Source: JAFDZW01 sp038229915 (GTDB taxonomy: Bacteria; Bacteroidota; Ignavibacteria; Palsa-1295). Taken from it: a DNA stretch of 22,268 nucleotides. Location of the stretch: the NCBI GenBank assembly GCA_038229915.1, contig JBBRNY010000036.1, forward strand, positions 1 to 22,268. The letters are read 5' to 3'. A model generated the notes under the pieces. The model worked only from the letters and a program-made list of their open reading frames with translations, ran no database searches and had not been told where the DNA came from. The position numbers and the translations under genes are program-made. This document shows positions 15,474 to 22,268 of this stretch, one piece after another (positions within the stretch are counted from its first letter, which is position 1; each line of letters starts with the position of its first letter).

Positions 15474-16721
15474 GTGAGCATAGAAGATCGCATTATATCA
15501 TTGTTGGATGGTGAGCTTAGCTCCGCTGATCAGCACGCGCTGTTTGCGGATATTTCTGCTTCACCAAAAAATCAACAATTATTTCAGCATCACCAGATGC
15601 TTCGCTCGATGGCGCACTCATCGTTGTCTTCTATCAAAACTCCAGTCGGTCTTGAAAGCCAGATATTCTCGGCTATTGCGGCCATACCGACTCCGCAACC
15701 TGTTGCGATTACCCACAACTATCGCCGCTCAGCGATAGCTTCTTTGCTCTTGTTGATCGCTTCGATCGGAACGACGGTATTGCTACGCTCTGACAATACT
15801 GTATTTACAAACAGTAATGCTGTAGCTTCTTCCGCCACCACTATTGCTTCGAGCCCACTATCCTCTGCAATGTTGTTTGGTGGTAACTCTTCTGATGTTG
15901 CGAATAATTCGAACGCAACATTATCTTCGAATGTGATTCGAAAGAATTCGATCCGTAACGTTGTTGCAATTGATAAAAGGGAGAACCTGTCATCTGATAT
16001 TATAGATCATTCGAACGAGCGTGCTACTGTTAATCCGGACAATAGTGTAGTTGTAGCATCGCCAGAATTTGCAGCCGTCTCGGCTGCTGATGTTCACTCT
16101 GAAAGTTATGGTATTACTCGCAGTAGAGTACATTCGATCGATGGTTTGAGAAATTCTCGTGAAGACTCGTATTCTTCTTTCGAAGTTTCTCTTCAAACAT
16201 CAAGTGGCTTTACTTCTCCTGCTGATCAGCAGGCTATCAAACCGTTTGCCGAACAGCGTCTTTCGCTTGGCTATCATCTTGGTTATTCCGATGTCGTTGG
16301 CGTACGCGTCAGTTCAGGTTTATATCAAGTGCCCGGTGACGTTCAGCAAACAAGCGAGCTTGGCATAACTGTCATGCAACAAGATATGGTTACGCGCCGC
16401 TCATTTGGCGGTGAGTTATTCGCTTCGCATCAATTTGCTGGTGTGCTTGGTACGCCATTAACAGCTGTGCTGACGGCGGCGGCTGGTATTATTCCTAACG
16501 GCTCGACATTGGCAGCGGAAGCGGGTGTTCGTATCCCATTCACCAACGATGTTGCCTTTAGCGTAGATTTTTCATTGACGAGAGTTCATTCAAATGTTGA
16601 GCGTTCTGCAGCGGCGATCAACAACGCAAACTCATCGGCTTCGCCGGTGATGTATGTCGGTTCTGATGTCAGAACGACGCTTAATGGGAGCTTGCATTAC
16701 GGAATTCAATATAGGTTCTAA
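15474..16721 (+). CDS. Putative dual membrane-spanning anti-sigma factor with C-terminal outer-membrane barrel-like domain
   Basis: The protein has 415 residues, starting with GTG at 15474; an in-frame TAG at 15471 rules out an earlier start. Residues 1-50 look like a cytoplasmic anti-sigma domain (IISLLDGELSSADQHALFADI, then QHHQMLRSM), as in Bacteroidota anti-sigma factors. A single membrane helix follows basic residues (86-104). Residues 105-234 are a low-complexity Ser/Asn/Ala-rich linker. From ~235 to the end the sequence shows amphipathic beta-strands alternating small/polar with hydrophobic residues (LSLGYHLGYS, SFGGELFASHQF, TAVLTAAAGII, AFSVDFSLTRV) and ends HYGIQYRF with a terminal Phe, the usual outer-membrane barrel signal. 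A ~180-residue region would suit a small, about eight-stranded barrel. It directly follows its sigma factor. Alternative: the C-terminal region is a periplasmic beta domain. Confidence 0.82.
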   Translation: MSIEDRIISLLDGELSSADQHALFADISASPKNQQLFQHHQMLRSMAHSSLSSIKTPVGLESQIFSAIAAIPTPQPVAITHNYRRSAIASLLLLIASIGTTVLLRSDNTVFTNSNAVASSATTIASSPLSSAMLFGGNSSDVANNSNATLSSNVIRKNSIRNVVAIDKRENLSSDIIDHSNERATVNPDNSVVVASPEFAAVSAADVHSESYGITRSRVHSIDGLRNSREDSYSSFEVSLQTSSGFTSPADQQAIKPFAEQRLSLGYHLGYSDVVGVRVSSGLYQVPGDVQQTSELGITVMQQDMVTRRSFGGELFASHQFAGVLGTPLTAVLTAAAGIIPNGSTLAAEAGVRIPFTNDVAFSVDFSLTRVHSNVERSAAAINNANSSASPVMYVGSDVRTTLNGSLHYGIQYRF

Positions 16722-16722
16722 T

Positions 16723-17379
16723 ATGAAATTTCGTCAAGCATACGGTTTTATTTTTTCTCTCGCGCTAACCGCGGCAGCTGTTAGCTCATGTTCGGTCATA
16801 GCGGACGCACCAACAACACCTTCAGCAATTCAGAATGTTGGTCAGTATTATTATCCATTAGAGAAGATCGGTATTCAGTATTGTTATCTTCGCAAAGCAC
16901 CTTCTGGTACTGATACCGTTAAAATGACGATGATGGGAAATGACCCTCAACCTACACCTACTAATAATATGGCTTGCTTTTCCGCCGGTCTTCATAGTGA
17001 AGGTTTACTTACAAATAGCTTATATTTTTCTGTGAGCGATAGTGAGGCATTTTCAGTTGGCAAAACATTCTGCGCAGCGGGTAATAATTATTGGCTCGAT
17101 CTGAAAGCTCCGCTCACCGAGCATCAGCAATGGACTTTTTCTACCAGCAGTTATTATAGCCCTGGTTTGGTTACGGCCACAGTATTACATCGTGGTGCCA
17201 AATTAAAAATGCCCGATGGTAGAGTGTTCGATGATGTGACGCAAGTCTCATACGTCACTTCAAATGCGGATACCACTGTGAAATGGTTTGCTCGTGGGGT
17301 TGGGTTGATCTATACCAGTTCGAATCATACTGATTATGATTTCGGCGATCAACTTTGGTTTATAAATCCTACCAAATAA
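16723..17379 (+). CDS. Putative lipoprotein in the sigma/anti-sigma operon
   Basis: The protein has 218 residues with a lipoprotein signal (MKFRQAYGFIFSLALTAAAV, lipobox VSSC, Cys23). The ATG at 16723 begins 1 base after the anti-sigma stop, implying translational coupling; an in-frame ATG at 16654 inside the previous gene is rejected because it would bury the signal peptide. The mature protein is beta-rich with several Cys (54, 85, 117) and ends with a WFARGVGLI (188-196) then DQLWFINPTK pattern often seen in Bacteroidota/Chlorobi-group lipoproteins. No named family is recognised. Its position suggests a role in the same envelope-sensing pathway, for instance as a barrel-associated lipoprotein, but that is inference. 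Confidence 0.78.
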   Translation: MKFRQAYGFIFSLALTAAAVSSCSVIADAPTTPSAIQNVGQYYYPLEKIGIQYCYLRKAPSGTDTVKMTMMGNDPQPTPTNNMACFSAGLHSEGLLTNSLYFSVSDSEAFSVGKTFCAAGNNYWLDLKAPLTEHQQWTFSTSSYYSPGLVTATVLHRGAKLKMPDGRVFDDVTQVSYVTSNADTTVKWFARGVGLIYTSSNHTDYDFGDQLWFINPTK

Positions 17380-17405
17380 AAAAAGGCTACCGAAGCAGCC
17401 TTTTT
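17380..17405. terminator. Bidirectional intrinsic terminator
   Basis: AAAAAGGCT (17380-17388) and AGCCTTTTT (17397-17405) form a perfect 9-bp stem with an 8-nt loop. It has A-run/T-run flanks in both directions and lies between the convergent stops at 17379 and 17417. It should terminate both the sigma operon and the solute-binding gene. Confidence 0.88.
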
Positions 17406-17416
17406 ATTGATCAACA

Positions 17417-19123
17417 TTATTCTGAAAACCATGTCCATTTGTATGGACGATCATCTTGCGCATTGATGGGGAAGTTCTTTACCCAAGGCTGCAACAGATG
17501 ATAATCTTCATCATAGTACAAAATGATCTGCGGTGCATCGCGTATGGCGATCTGATCGCATTGGCCCCAAAGTTGTAATGCCTTTGCACGGTCGGTCTCG
17601 GCAATGGCTTGTTCATATAACTTATCAAATTCAGGGTTACGATAACGCGTTTGGTTGATCGAACTTGGCCCGCTTGAAGGAATACTCTTACTATAGAGTA
17701 GGTTCAGGAAGTTTTGAGGATCTGGATAATCAGCGATCCACCCGAGTCGAAAATATGCCGCTTTGCCATCATCGATCATAGGGGTGAGTTGTGACCACTC
17801 CTTTACTTCAAGATTAATACTCAACCCAAGGTTTTCCTTGATCTGCCCTTGAATTGCTTGTGCAACATCCTGATTTCTACCACCACCTTTATTGACATAC
17901 AGCGTAAGCTCAGGAATATTCCCTTTGAGTTCTTTTCTTGCAATATCAAGTTCGGCACGAGCGCTGTCGGCATTATAAACAAAACCTTTTATGTCGTTGA
18001 ACGGATATCCTGGCATCCCGGGCGGCACCAAACCATGCTCGCCCGGAGCGAAGGCTTGTCCTTTCAAGACATATTTAACGATCTTCTTGCGGTCGATCGC
18101 AAAACTGATGGCGCGGCGCAAATGAACATTTGATACTCCCGGGAATTCGCAATTGAATCCGTGAAATTGTGTCGCAAGCGCTGGGATTCTTCCGAGTTGA
18201 TATTTTTTGTAATCTCCTTTGAGGTTTTTATTCTCATCAACGACATCATTAAAAAATTCGCTCGGAATACGATATTTATGATCGAGCTTGCCAGATTTAA
18301 ATTCGAGTAGTTCAGATTTATCATCTTGCATAAACGTAAATTTGATCGAGTCGAGATACGGGAGTTGATTCCCTGCATCATCTTTTTGCCAGTAATGATC
18401 ATTCCGAACAAGCAAGCAATGCCTTCCTTCTTTATACTCAAGGAAGCGATATGGTCCTGTGCCCACGCCATGATGCGTAAAATCTTTGCCATATTTCTCT
18501 ATTGCTTCATGAGGATAAATATACGCGTTGCTGACGGCAACATAATTGATGAATGGCGAGAAGGCTTTGATGAGCGTTACGACAAAGGTCGAATCATCGG
18601 GAGCCTGCAAACCTGCAACACCGCCGCTGAGAGTGGCTTTGCTATCAAAATATTCTTTTGCCCCTTTGATGACCTGAAAATACGGGAGGGCAAGCGTATT
18701 GGTTTTTGGGTCGAGTGCACGGCTCCAGGAATAGACGACATCCTGCGCGGTCATCTTCCTGCCTTTCGAGTTAGGAAAGCAAGGATCATCTTGGAAGACG
18801 ACGTCGGTACGAAGATGGAAGGTATAGGTAATTCCATCAGCTGAAATATCCGGCATTGCTTTAGCAAGACAAGGATGGAATTTCAACTCATTGTCAAACT
18901 CGAGTAATTGATCGTAGATATTTCCACCAATGTGTCGGCTGGTTGCATCGTTGATCTGTGGCGGGTCGAGTGAGCGTAGGTCGCCAGTTTCATTCACATT
19001 CAATGTGCCACCCATTTTTTTGCCACCTTTGACATCTCGTAATTGGTGCGACGATTGATTCTTGCGTGTGCAAGAAGAAAGCAGGAGTGTTGCAGTAAAT
19101 GCCAGTAAGATTGTATAACGCAT
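17417..19123 (-). CDS. Family 5 (OppA/DppA-like) ABC solute-binding lipoprotein
   Basis: The protein has 568 residues with a lipoprotein signal (MRYTILLAFTATLLLSSC, Cys18). The mature part matches the SBP_bac_5 family: GDLRSLDPPQ and IYDQLLEFD near the N-terminus, LAKAMPDISADGITYTFHLR, MTAQDVVYSWSRALDP, GTGPYRFLEYKEG, LRRAISFAIDRKKI, and the C-terminal AYFRLGWIADYPDPQNFL and NPEFDKLYEQA motifs. The family binds oligopeptides or other ligands and delivers them to an ABC permease. No permease or ATPase genes are adjacent, so it is an orphan here. The ATG at 19123 gives the signal peptide directly. It is transcribed divergently from the Cys-rich peptide gene across 109 bp. Confidence 0.93.
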   Translation of the reverse strand: MRYTILLAFTATLLLSSCTRKNQSSHQLRDVKGGKKMGGTLNVNETGDLRSLDPPQINDATSRHIGGNIYDQLLEFDNELKFHPCLAKAMPDISADGITYTFHLRTDVVFQDDPCFPNSKGRKMTAQDVVYSWSRALDPKTNTLALPYFQVIKGAKEYFDSKATLSGGVAGLQAPDDSTFVVTLIKAFSPFINYVAVSNAYIYPHEAIEKYGKDFTHHGVGTGPYRFLEYKEGRHCLLVRNDHYWQKDDAGNQLPYLDSIKFTFMQDDKSELLEFKSGKLDHKYRIPSEFFNDVVDENKNLKGDYKKYQLGRIPALATQFHGFNCEFPGVSNVHLRRAISFAIDRKKIVKYVLKGQAFAPGEHGLVPPGMPGYPFNDIKGFVYNADSARAELDIARKELKGNIPELTLYVNKGGGRNQDVAQAIQGQIKENLGLSINLEVKEWSQLTPMIDDGKAAYFRLGWIADYPDPQNFLNLLYSKSIPSSGPSSINQTRYRNPEFDKLYEQAIAETDRAKALQLWGQCDQIAIRDAPQIILYYDEDYHLLQPWVKNFPINAQDDRPYKWTWFSE

Positions 19124-19191
19124 TGTAACGATCGAATAAATGAGTGTAATAGAACCTAAGGATAGGCATTTGCGCTCCCGGCGAACTTCGG

Positions 19192-19218
19192 AACTTTAGA
19201 AATTTTATTTATCTTTAA
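19192..19218 (+). promoter_or_regulatory. Possible ECF-like promoter for the TonB-receptor operon
   Basis: GGAACTTT (AACTTT at 19192-19197) followed 14 bases later by TCTTTAA (19212-19218) precedes the ATG at 19233. The promoter region of the sigma gene contains AACTTT and TCTTTAA separated by 15 bases (14752-14779). The resemblance may reflect control by the same sigma factor or just AT-rich composition. Confidence 0.25.
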
Positions 19219-19232
19219 GCAACTGCACTATA

Positions 19233-19553
19233 ATGATACGCTATACCCGCACATCAACGAGGTTTCGTTCACTCGCAATCGTAGCAAGTTTAATGCTACT
19301 ATTACTGAGGGGCAGCGCGTCATTCTTACATTCCGATGCTTGCTCTTCTCCCGAGTCCGGAGTTCATCTCAACGCTGCCAATTGTGCTGCGTGTGATCTT
19401 GAGACAACGCAAGTCCTCGATACCGGAAATCCGATCGTATTACCCGAAGATCAAGTTCAGCAAATTGTTGACTATTGTAGCGTTGAATCACAAGGCTATC
19501 CTTGCACTTATTGTTTTTTGCGAAGCCTCCGCGGACCTCCGAACTTCTCCTAA
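19233..19553 (+). CDS. Small Cys-rich exported protein, DUF2946-like
   Basis: The protein has 106 residues. The N-terminus has Arg-rich residues then one hydrophobic segment (about 14-26), a signal peptide or anchor. The remainder carries H33, C37, H45, a CAAC pair (51, 54), C82, a CTYC pair (91, 94) and ends SLRGPPNFS. Hydrophobic start, paired Cys in CxxC motifs and a terminal RGPP/RAPP are features of DUF2946 proteins, which are often encoded next to TonB-dependent receptors, some linked to copper. The TonB-dependent receptor gene follows 91 bases downstream. Metal binding is inferred from the Cys/His content; copper specificity is a guess. Confidence 0.6.
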   Translation: MIRYTRTSTRFRSLAIVASLMLLLLRGSASFLHSDACSSPESGVHLNAANCAACDLETTQVLDTGNPIVLPEDQVQQIVDYCSVESQGYPCTYCFLRSLRGPPNFS

Positions 19554-19644
19554 GAATCATATCTATTTTTTTTATTTTGTGATTTCTGTCAGCGTGTGAC
19601 GAAAATCACTTCGTAGTATTTATATCTATAATTTTTAAATTGTT

Positions 19645-22020
19645 ATGGCACATTCTTTTATTCGCTATTCACTAGCGATACTCCTCTTTGTATTTGGAAC
19701 TTGTCAATTGTCTTTCGCGCATAAATCCACAACGCCACTTACCCTTGAACATACTCACTTCACGGTAGTCGTGTATGATTCTGTTCATCGGGCTCCACTC
19801 CAGCTTTCGCGAGTTGCCATTCATCGCGGGGCGACATTTATTGTGGGCAAAGTAACTAACGTTTTAGGACGAGCAGATTTTGAAGATATTGAAATTGGCG
19901 AATACAACCTCACTGTTTCTATTGTTGGGTATAACCGAGTTGTTAAAAACATATCAATTGCGAATGGTCATCTGATCGATACGATCACCATGATCGAGAC
20001 CGAGCATGAAGATCTGGTTGTCGAAGGGGATAAGATGATCGAAACAGCGACCATTGACACAAAAATTGGTACGCAAATACTCAATGCCGAAAACTATCAT
20101 GCCTCACCGGATGCAAGAATAATTAATATGTTGCAGCAAAATATTCTGAGTGCTGCCAAAGCACCAACCGGAGAAGTTCACATCCGTGGACAGCACGGAG
20201 AATACTCTTACTACATCGATGGGATACCAATTCCATCAGATGTTTTTGGGGGGCTTAATGAAGTCGTTGATGAGCAGGTTATTGATCGCGCAACGTTCCA
20301 AGTTGGCGCACTGCCCGCTGAGTATGGAGGGCAGACGGCGGCGATCATTGATCTGCAAAATCGTGTACCTGCCGGACATTTTCACCTTGATGCTCAATCG
20401 TATATCGGAAGCTATCTTGGTCGAGATAATTCTTCACCTGATTCTCTGATGATCTCGGCAGGAAAAATAAAACCGATCGCAAAAAATGGGCAAAGCCTTT
20501 CATTGAGTGACCATCTCGGCGACTTTGGTTTTTTTGTTTCGGGAAGCAGGCAGGAGACCGAGCGCCGAATAGATGCTCCGCTACCTTACATCTTTAACAA
20601 TCACGGATTTGACTATTTTACGTACGGTAAGTTCGATTATATTCTTGGTGAGAATGATTATCTAACTTCGAATATCAATTGGAGCAAGACGATCACGCAA
20701 ATCCCTTTTGATCCTATAGAAGAGGGGATCAAACACGACGAACAAACAACGACAAACTCATTTCAAACGCTTTCATATTTTCATACGATCAGCCATGAAA
20801 CTGACAAGGAAAGTGATTTCTTTTTCGGTGCCGCTGCACGTCAGGGAAGTTTATTGTTTAATCCTGGGCAGATCGATCCGCATAACTTTTATTTCTTAAG
20901 TGACAGCACGAAAGGATATACCCTTGCTGAAGATAGGAGTTATTCTACCGTTGGGGTACGGTCGAAGATCAACAAACGATTCTCTCACGAATTACTATTG
21001 AGTGCCGGCTTTACCTTTACTTCAACCGATGGAACAGGAAAGTTTAGCACGTTTGATACAGTCGGAGCAGCGGGACCGGCAGTGCAAAACAATTATAATG
21101 GCACAGATTTTGGGGTATTTCTTCAATCAGAAATTCATCCTGTCGAATGGACTCGTCTTGATATCGGCGTGCGTTATGATCAGCAAATATCGCCTGATAA
21201 GCCGTTGCAATCTCAAGTAAGCCCTCGGTTGCGGTGGAATTTATATCTCGATGAATCGAGCACACTTTATTTATCTTACGGGCGCTACTTTATACCGACC
21301 AGCAACGAACTGATCAGAAATATTGCTTCGACCGTAAGCACTGAAACAGTACCGACATTTGCTGAACGTGATGATGCTTATGAGATCGGGCTGATACATT
21401 CATTTGATTTTGGTCTTCACCTCAAGATGGATGCGTTTCATAAAGTATCTCTTCCTGGTGTTGATGATCAGACTATAGGTTCGAGCTCAATTAAGATCGG
21501 TGTTAACATTGCAACAGTAAAAATAACGGGTATCGAAGCGGGTCTCTCTTATAGTGCTCCAACAATACCACTGACGAGTTATATTAATGCTTCTATCACC
21601 CACGCGTATGGTTACGGAGCTATTACAGGGGGCTTCCTTCCGATAAACAATATCGGTTCGGGAGTAGATCTTGATCACGATCAACGCTTGGCTGTTGTCA
21701 CTTCCCTCAGTTATGAGCCGAGTGATTGGTTTTCGAATGTGACCGCTACTTACGGATCAGGATTAGCAAACGGGAATGAAGACTATCAATTCAAGACCGG
21801 ATTGTTTGATCTTAATCAAGGGGCGCATACGACACCATCATGGGTTGTCAATATATCTGGTGGTTACAAATTCCGTATCGCGGGTGGTACAGAAGTTGAA
21901 CCTTCTATCTATATAAATAACCTGTTTGACAATGTTCATCCGATCAAAGGTGCATTTTTTAGTGGAGCAGCATGGGAGGAGCCGAGGAATCTGGTCTTTA
22001 AGCTGAAGATCAAAATCTAA
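19645..22020 (+). CDS. TonB-dependent outer-membrane receptor with N-terminal carboxypeptidase-regulatory-like domain
   Basis: The protein has 791 residues. A signal peptide (1-25, ending QLSFA) precedes a carboxypeptidase-regulatory-like beta domain (~38-115, with VVVYDSVHRAPLQLSRV, GRADFEDIEIGEYNL and SIVGY). The plug domain (~136-245) contains VHIRGQHGEYSYYIDGIPI and GALPAEYGGQTAAIIDLQ, the usual TonB-plug signatures. The rest is a 22-strand-type barrel with periodic aromatic strands, IGVRYDQQISP-KPLQSQVSPRLRW and SYGRYF motifs, and a C-terminal strand NLVFKLKIKI. It imports a large or scarce ligand using TonB energy. The preceding Cys-rich gene hints at a metal substrate, but the receptor sequence does not show it. 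No SusD-like lipoprotein follows. A 15-bp hairpin lies after the stop. Confidence 0.93.
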   Translation: MAHSFIRYSLAILLFVFGTCQLSFAHKSTTPLTLEHTHFTVVVYDSVHRAPLQLSRVAIHRGATFIVGKVTNVLGRADFEDIEIGEYNLTVSIVGYNRVVKNISIANGHLIDTITMIETEHEDLVVEGDKMIETATIDTKIGTQILNAENYHASPDARIINMLQQNILSAAKAPTGEVHIRGQHGEYSYYIDGIPIPSDVFGGLNEVVDEQVIDRATFQVGALPAEYGGQTAAIIDLQNRVPAGHFHLDAQSYIGSYLGRDNSSPDSLMISAGKIKPIAKNGQSLSLSDHLGDFGFFVSGSRQETERRIDAPLPYIFNNHGFDYFTYGKFDYILGENDYLTSNINWSKTITQIPFDPIEEGIKHDEQTTTNSFQTLSYFHTISHETDKESDFFFGAAARQGSLLFNPGQIDPHNFYFLSDSTKGYTLAEDRSYSTVGVRSKINKRFSHELLLSAGFTFTSTDGTGKFSTFDTVGAAGPAVQNNYNGTDFGVFLQSEIHPVEWTRLDIGVRYDQQISPDKPLQSQVSPRLRWNLYLDESSTLYLSYGRYFIPTSNELIRNIASTVSTETVPTFAERDDAYEIGLIHSFDFGLHLKMDAFHKVSLPGVDDQTIGSSSIKIGVNIATVKITGIEAGLSYSAPTIPLTSYINASITHAYGYGAITGGFLPINNIGSGVDLDHDQRLAVVTSLSYEPSDWFSNVTATYGSGLANGNEDYQFKTGLFDLNQGAHTTPSWVVNISGGYKFRIAGGTEVEPSIYINNLFDNVHPIKGAFFSGAAWEEPRNLVFKLKIKI

Positions 22021-22033
22021 TATTTTTTTTAAC

Positions 22034-22076
22034 ACGATGAATGATGGAGGCTCTGATGCGATCCATCATTCATCGT
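22034..22076. terminator. Strong hairpin between convergent genes, probable terminator
   Basis: ACGATGAATGATGGA (22034-22048) and TCCATCATTCATCGT (22062-22076) are exact inverted copies with a 13-nt loop. It lies between the TonB-receptor stop (22020) and the stop of the minus-strand gene at 22088. The T-run (22023-22030) precedes rather than follows the hairpin on the plus strand, so it is not a textbook intrinsic terminator; it may act with Rho or as an mRNA 3' end protector. Confidence 0.6.
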
Positions 22077-22087
22077 TTAATAAATGA

Positions 22088-22268
22088 TTAGGCTGTTTTC
22101 AGTACCGGTTTGATAAACCTTGCGACTACTAATCCTGCCAGAGTCCAGGTGATCACTTCATCGATCGCAAAGACTATACTAAAGTCCATGGGCATATTCA
22201 TATAGATCATATCTCCGATACGTGCCGAAAGCCCGATGATAATACCGATCATCATCATAAACTTCACA
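22088..22268 (-). CDS. C-terminal part of a small membrane protein, cut by window edge
   Basis: On the minus strand the frame reads 59 residues to a TAA at 22088-22090: a hydrophobic helix (FMMMIGIIIGL), a loop (ARIGDMIYMNMPMDFS), a second helix (IVFAIDEVITWTLAGLVVARF) and a short basic end (IKPVLKTA). A GTG and several ATGs lie near the edge, but the gene probably continues outside the window. No family is recognised. Confidence 0.6.
   Translation of the reverse strand, partial: VKFMMMIGIIIGLSARIGDMIYMNMPMDFSIVFAIDEVITWTLAGLVVARFIKPVLKTA

Noticed and set aside
16654..16722. Earlier start of the operon lipoprotein inside the anti-sigma gene
   Set aside because: It would place 23 residues before a perfect lipoprotein signal peptide.

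Overview
The window looks like a chromosomal segment of an uncultured Bacteroidota/Chlorobi-group bacterium; Kapabacteria or Ignavibacteria are the closest guesses. The reasons are a type IX secretion C-terminal sorting domain (gene at 7395), a SusC-like TonB receptor with an N-terminal carboxypeptidase-regulatory-like domain, a tmRNA whose tag ends in YAMAA as in Chlorobi, several outer-membrane proteins ending in aromatic residues, and many small lipoproteins. The lineage call is inference.

Layout. 1-1980: 3' part of a BamA/TamA-family outer-membrane assembly protein. It converges on a two-gene minus-strand block: a polytopic GT-C-like membrane protein (1984-3726) and a DUF2231-like membrane protein (3733-4260). 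4388-6202: an EamA-type drug/metabolite transporter whose stop codon abuts that of a convergent proline iminopeptidase. 6269-6796: three tandem ~170-190 bp repeats. 6879-7294: tmRNA (ssrA). 7395-8645: an AT-richer gene for a T9SS-exported TIG/FN3-like protein. 8761-9386: a promoter-like sequence, several perfect hairpins and two more repeats in the opposite orientation to the first three. 9480-11075: TIGR01777 epimerase, then rplU-rpmA closed by a good intrinsic terminator. 11207-13112: two small lipoproteins and a YgiC-like ATP-grasp protein, an arrangement like ygiB-ygiC. 13146-14675: aldo/keto reductase with a large internal insertion, on the minus strand. 14783-17379: ECF sigma factor, membrane anti-sigma factor and lipoprotein, closed by a bidirectional terminator. 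17417-19123: orphan peptide/solute-binding lipoprotein, on the minus strand. 19233-22020: Cys-rich DUF2946-like secreted peptide followed by a TonB-dependent receptor. 22088 to the end: tail of a membrane protein on the minus strand.

The most interesting system is the sigma/anti-sigma operon. The anti-sigma protein has a cytoplasmic anti-sigma domain, one inner-membrane helix, a ~130-residue Ser/Asn-rich linker, and a ~180-residue C-terminal region that reads like an outer-membrane beta-barrel ending in YRF. One polypeptide may therefore span both membranes and pass outer-membrane status directly to the sigma factor, as reported for dual membrane-spanning anti-sigma (Dma) proteins of Bacteroides. 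The second notable feature is the family of ten repeat half-elements around ssrA. Each half keeps a short self-complementary pair (ATCCT/AGGAT or ATTCT/AGAAT), so base changes are compensated across copies, which suggests a conserved DNA or RNA hairpin.
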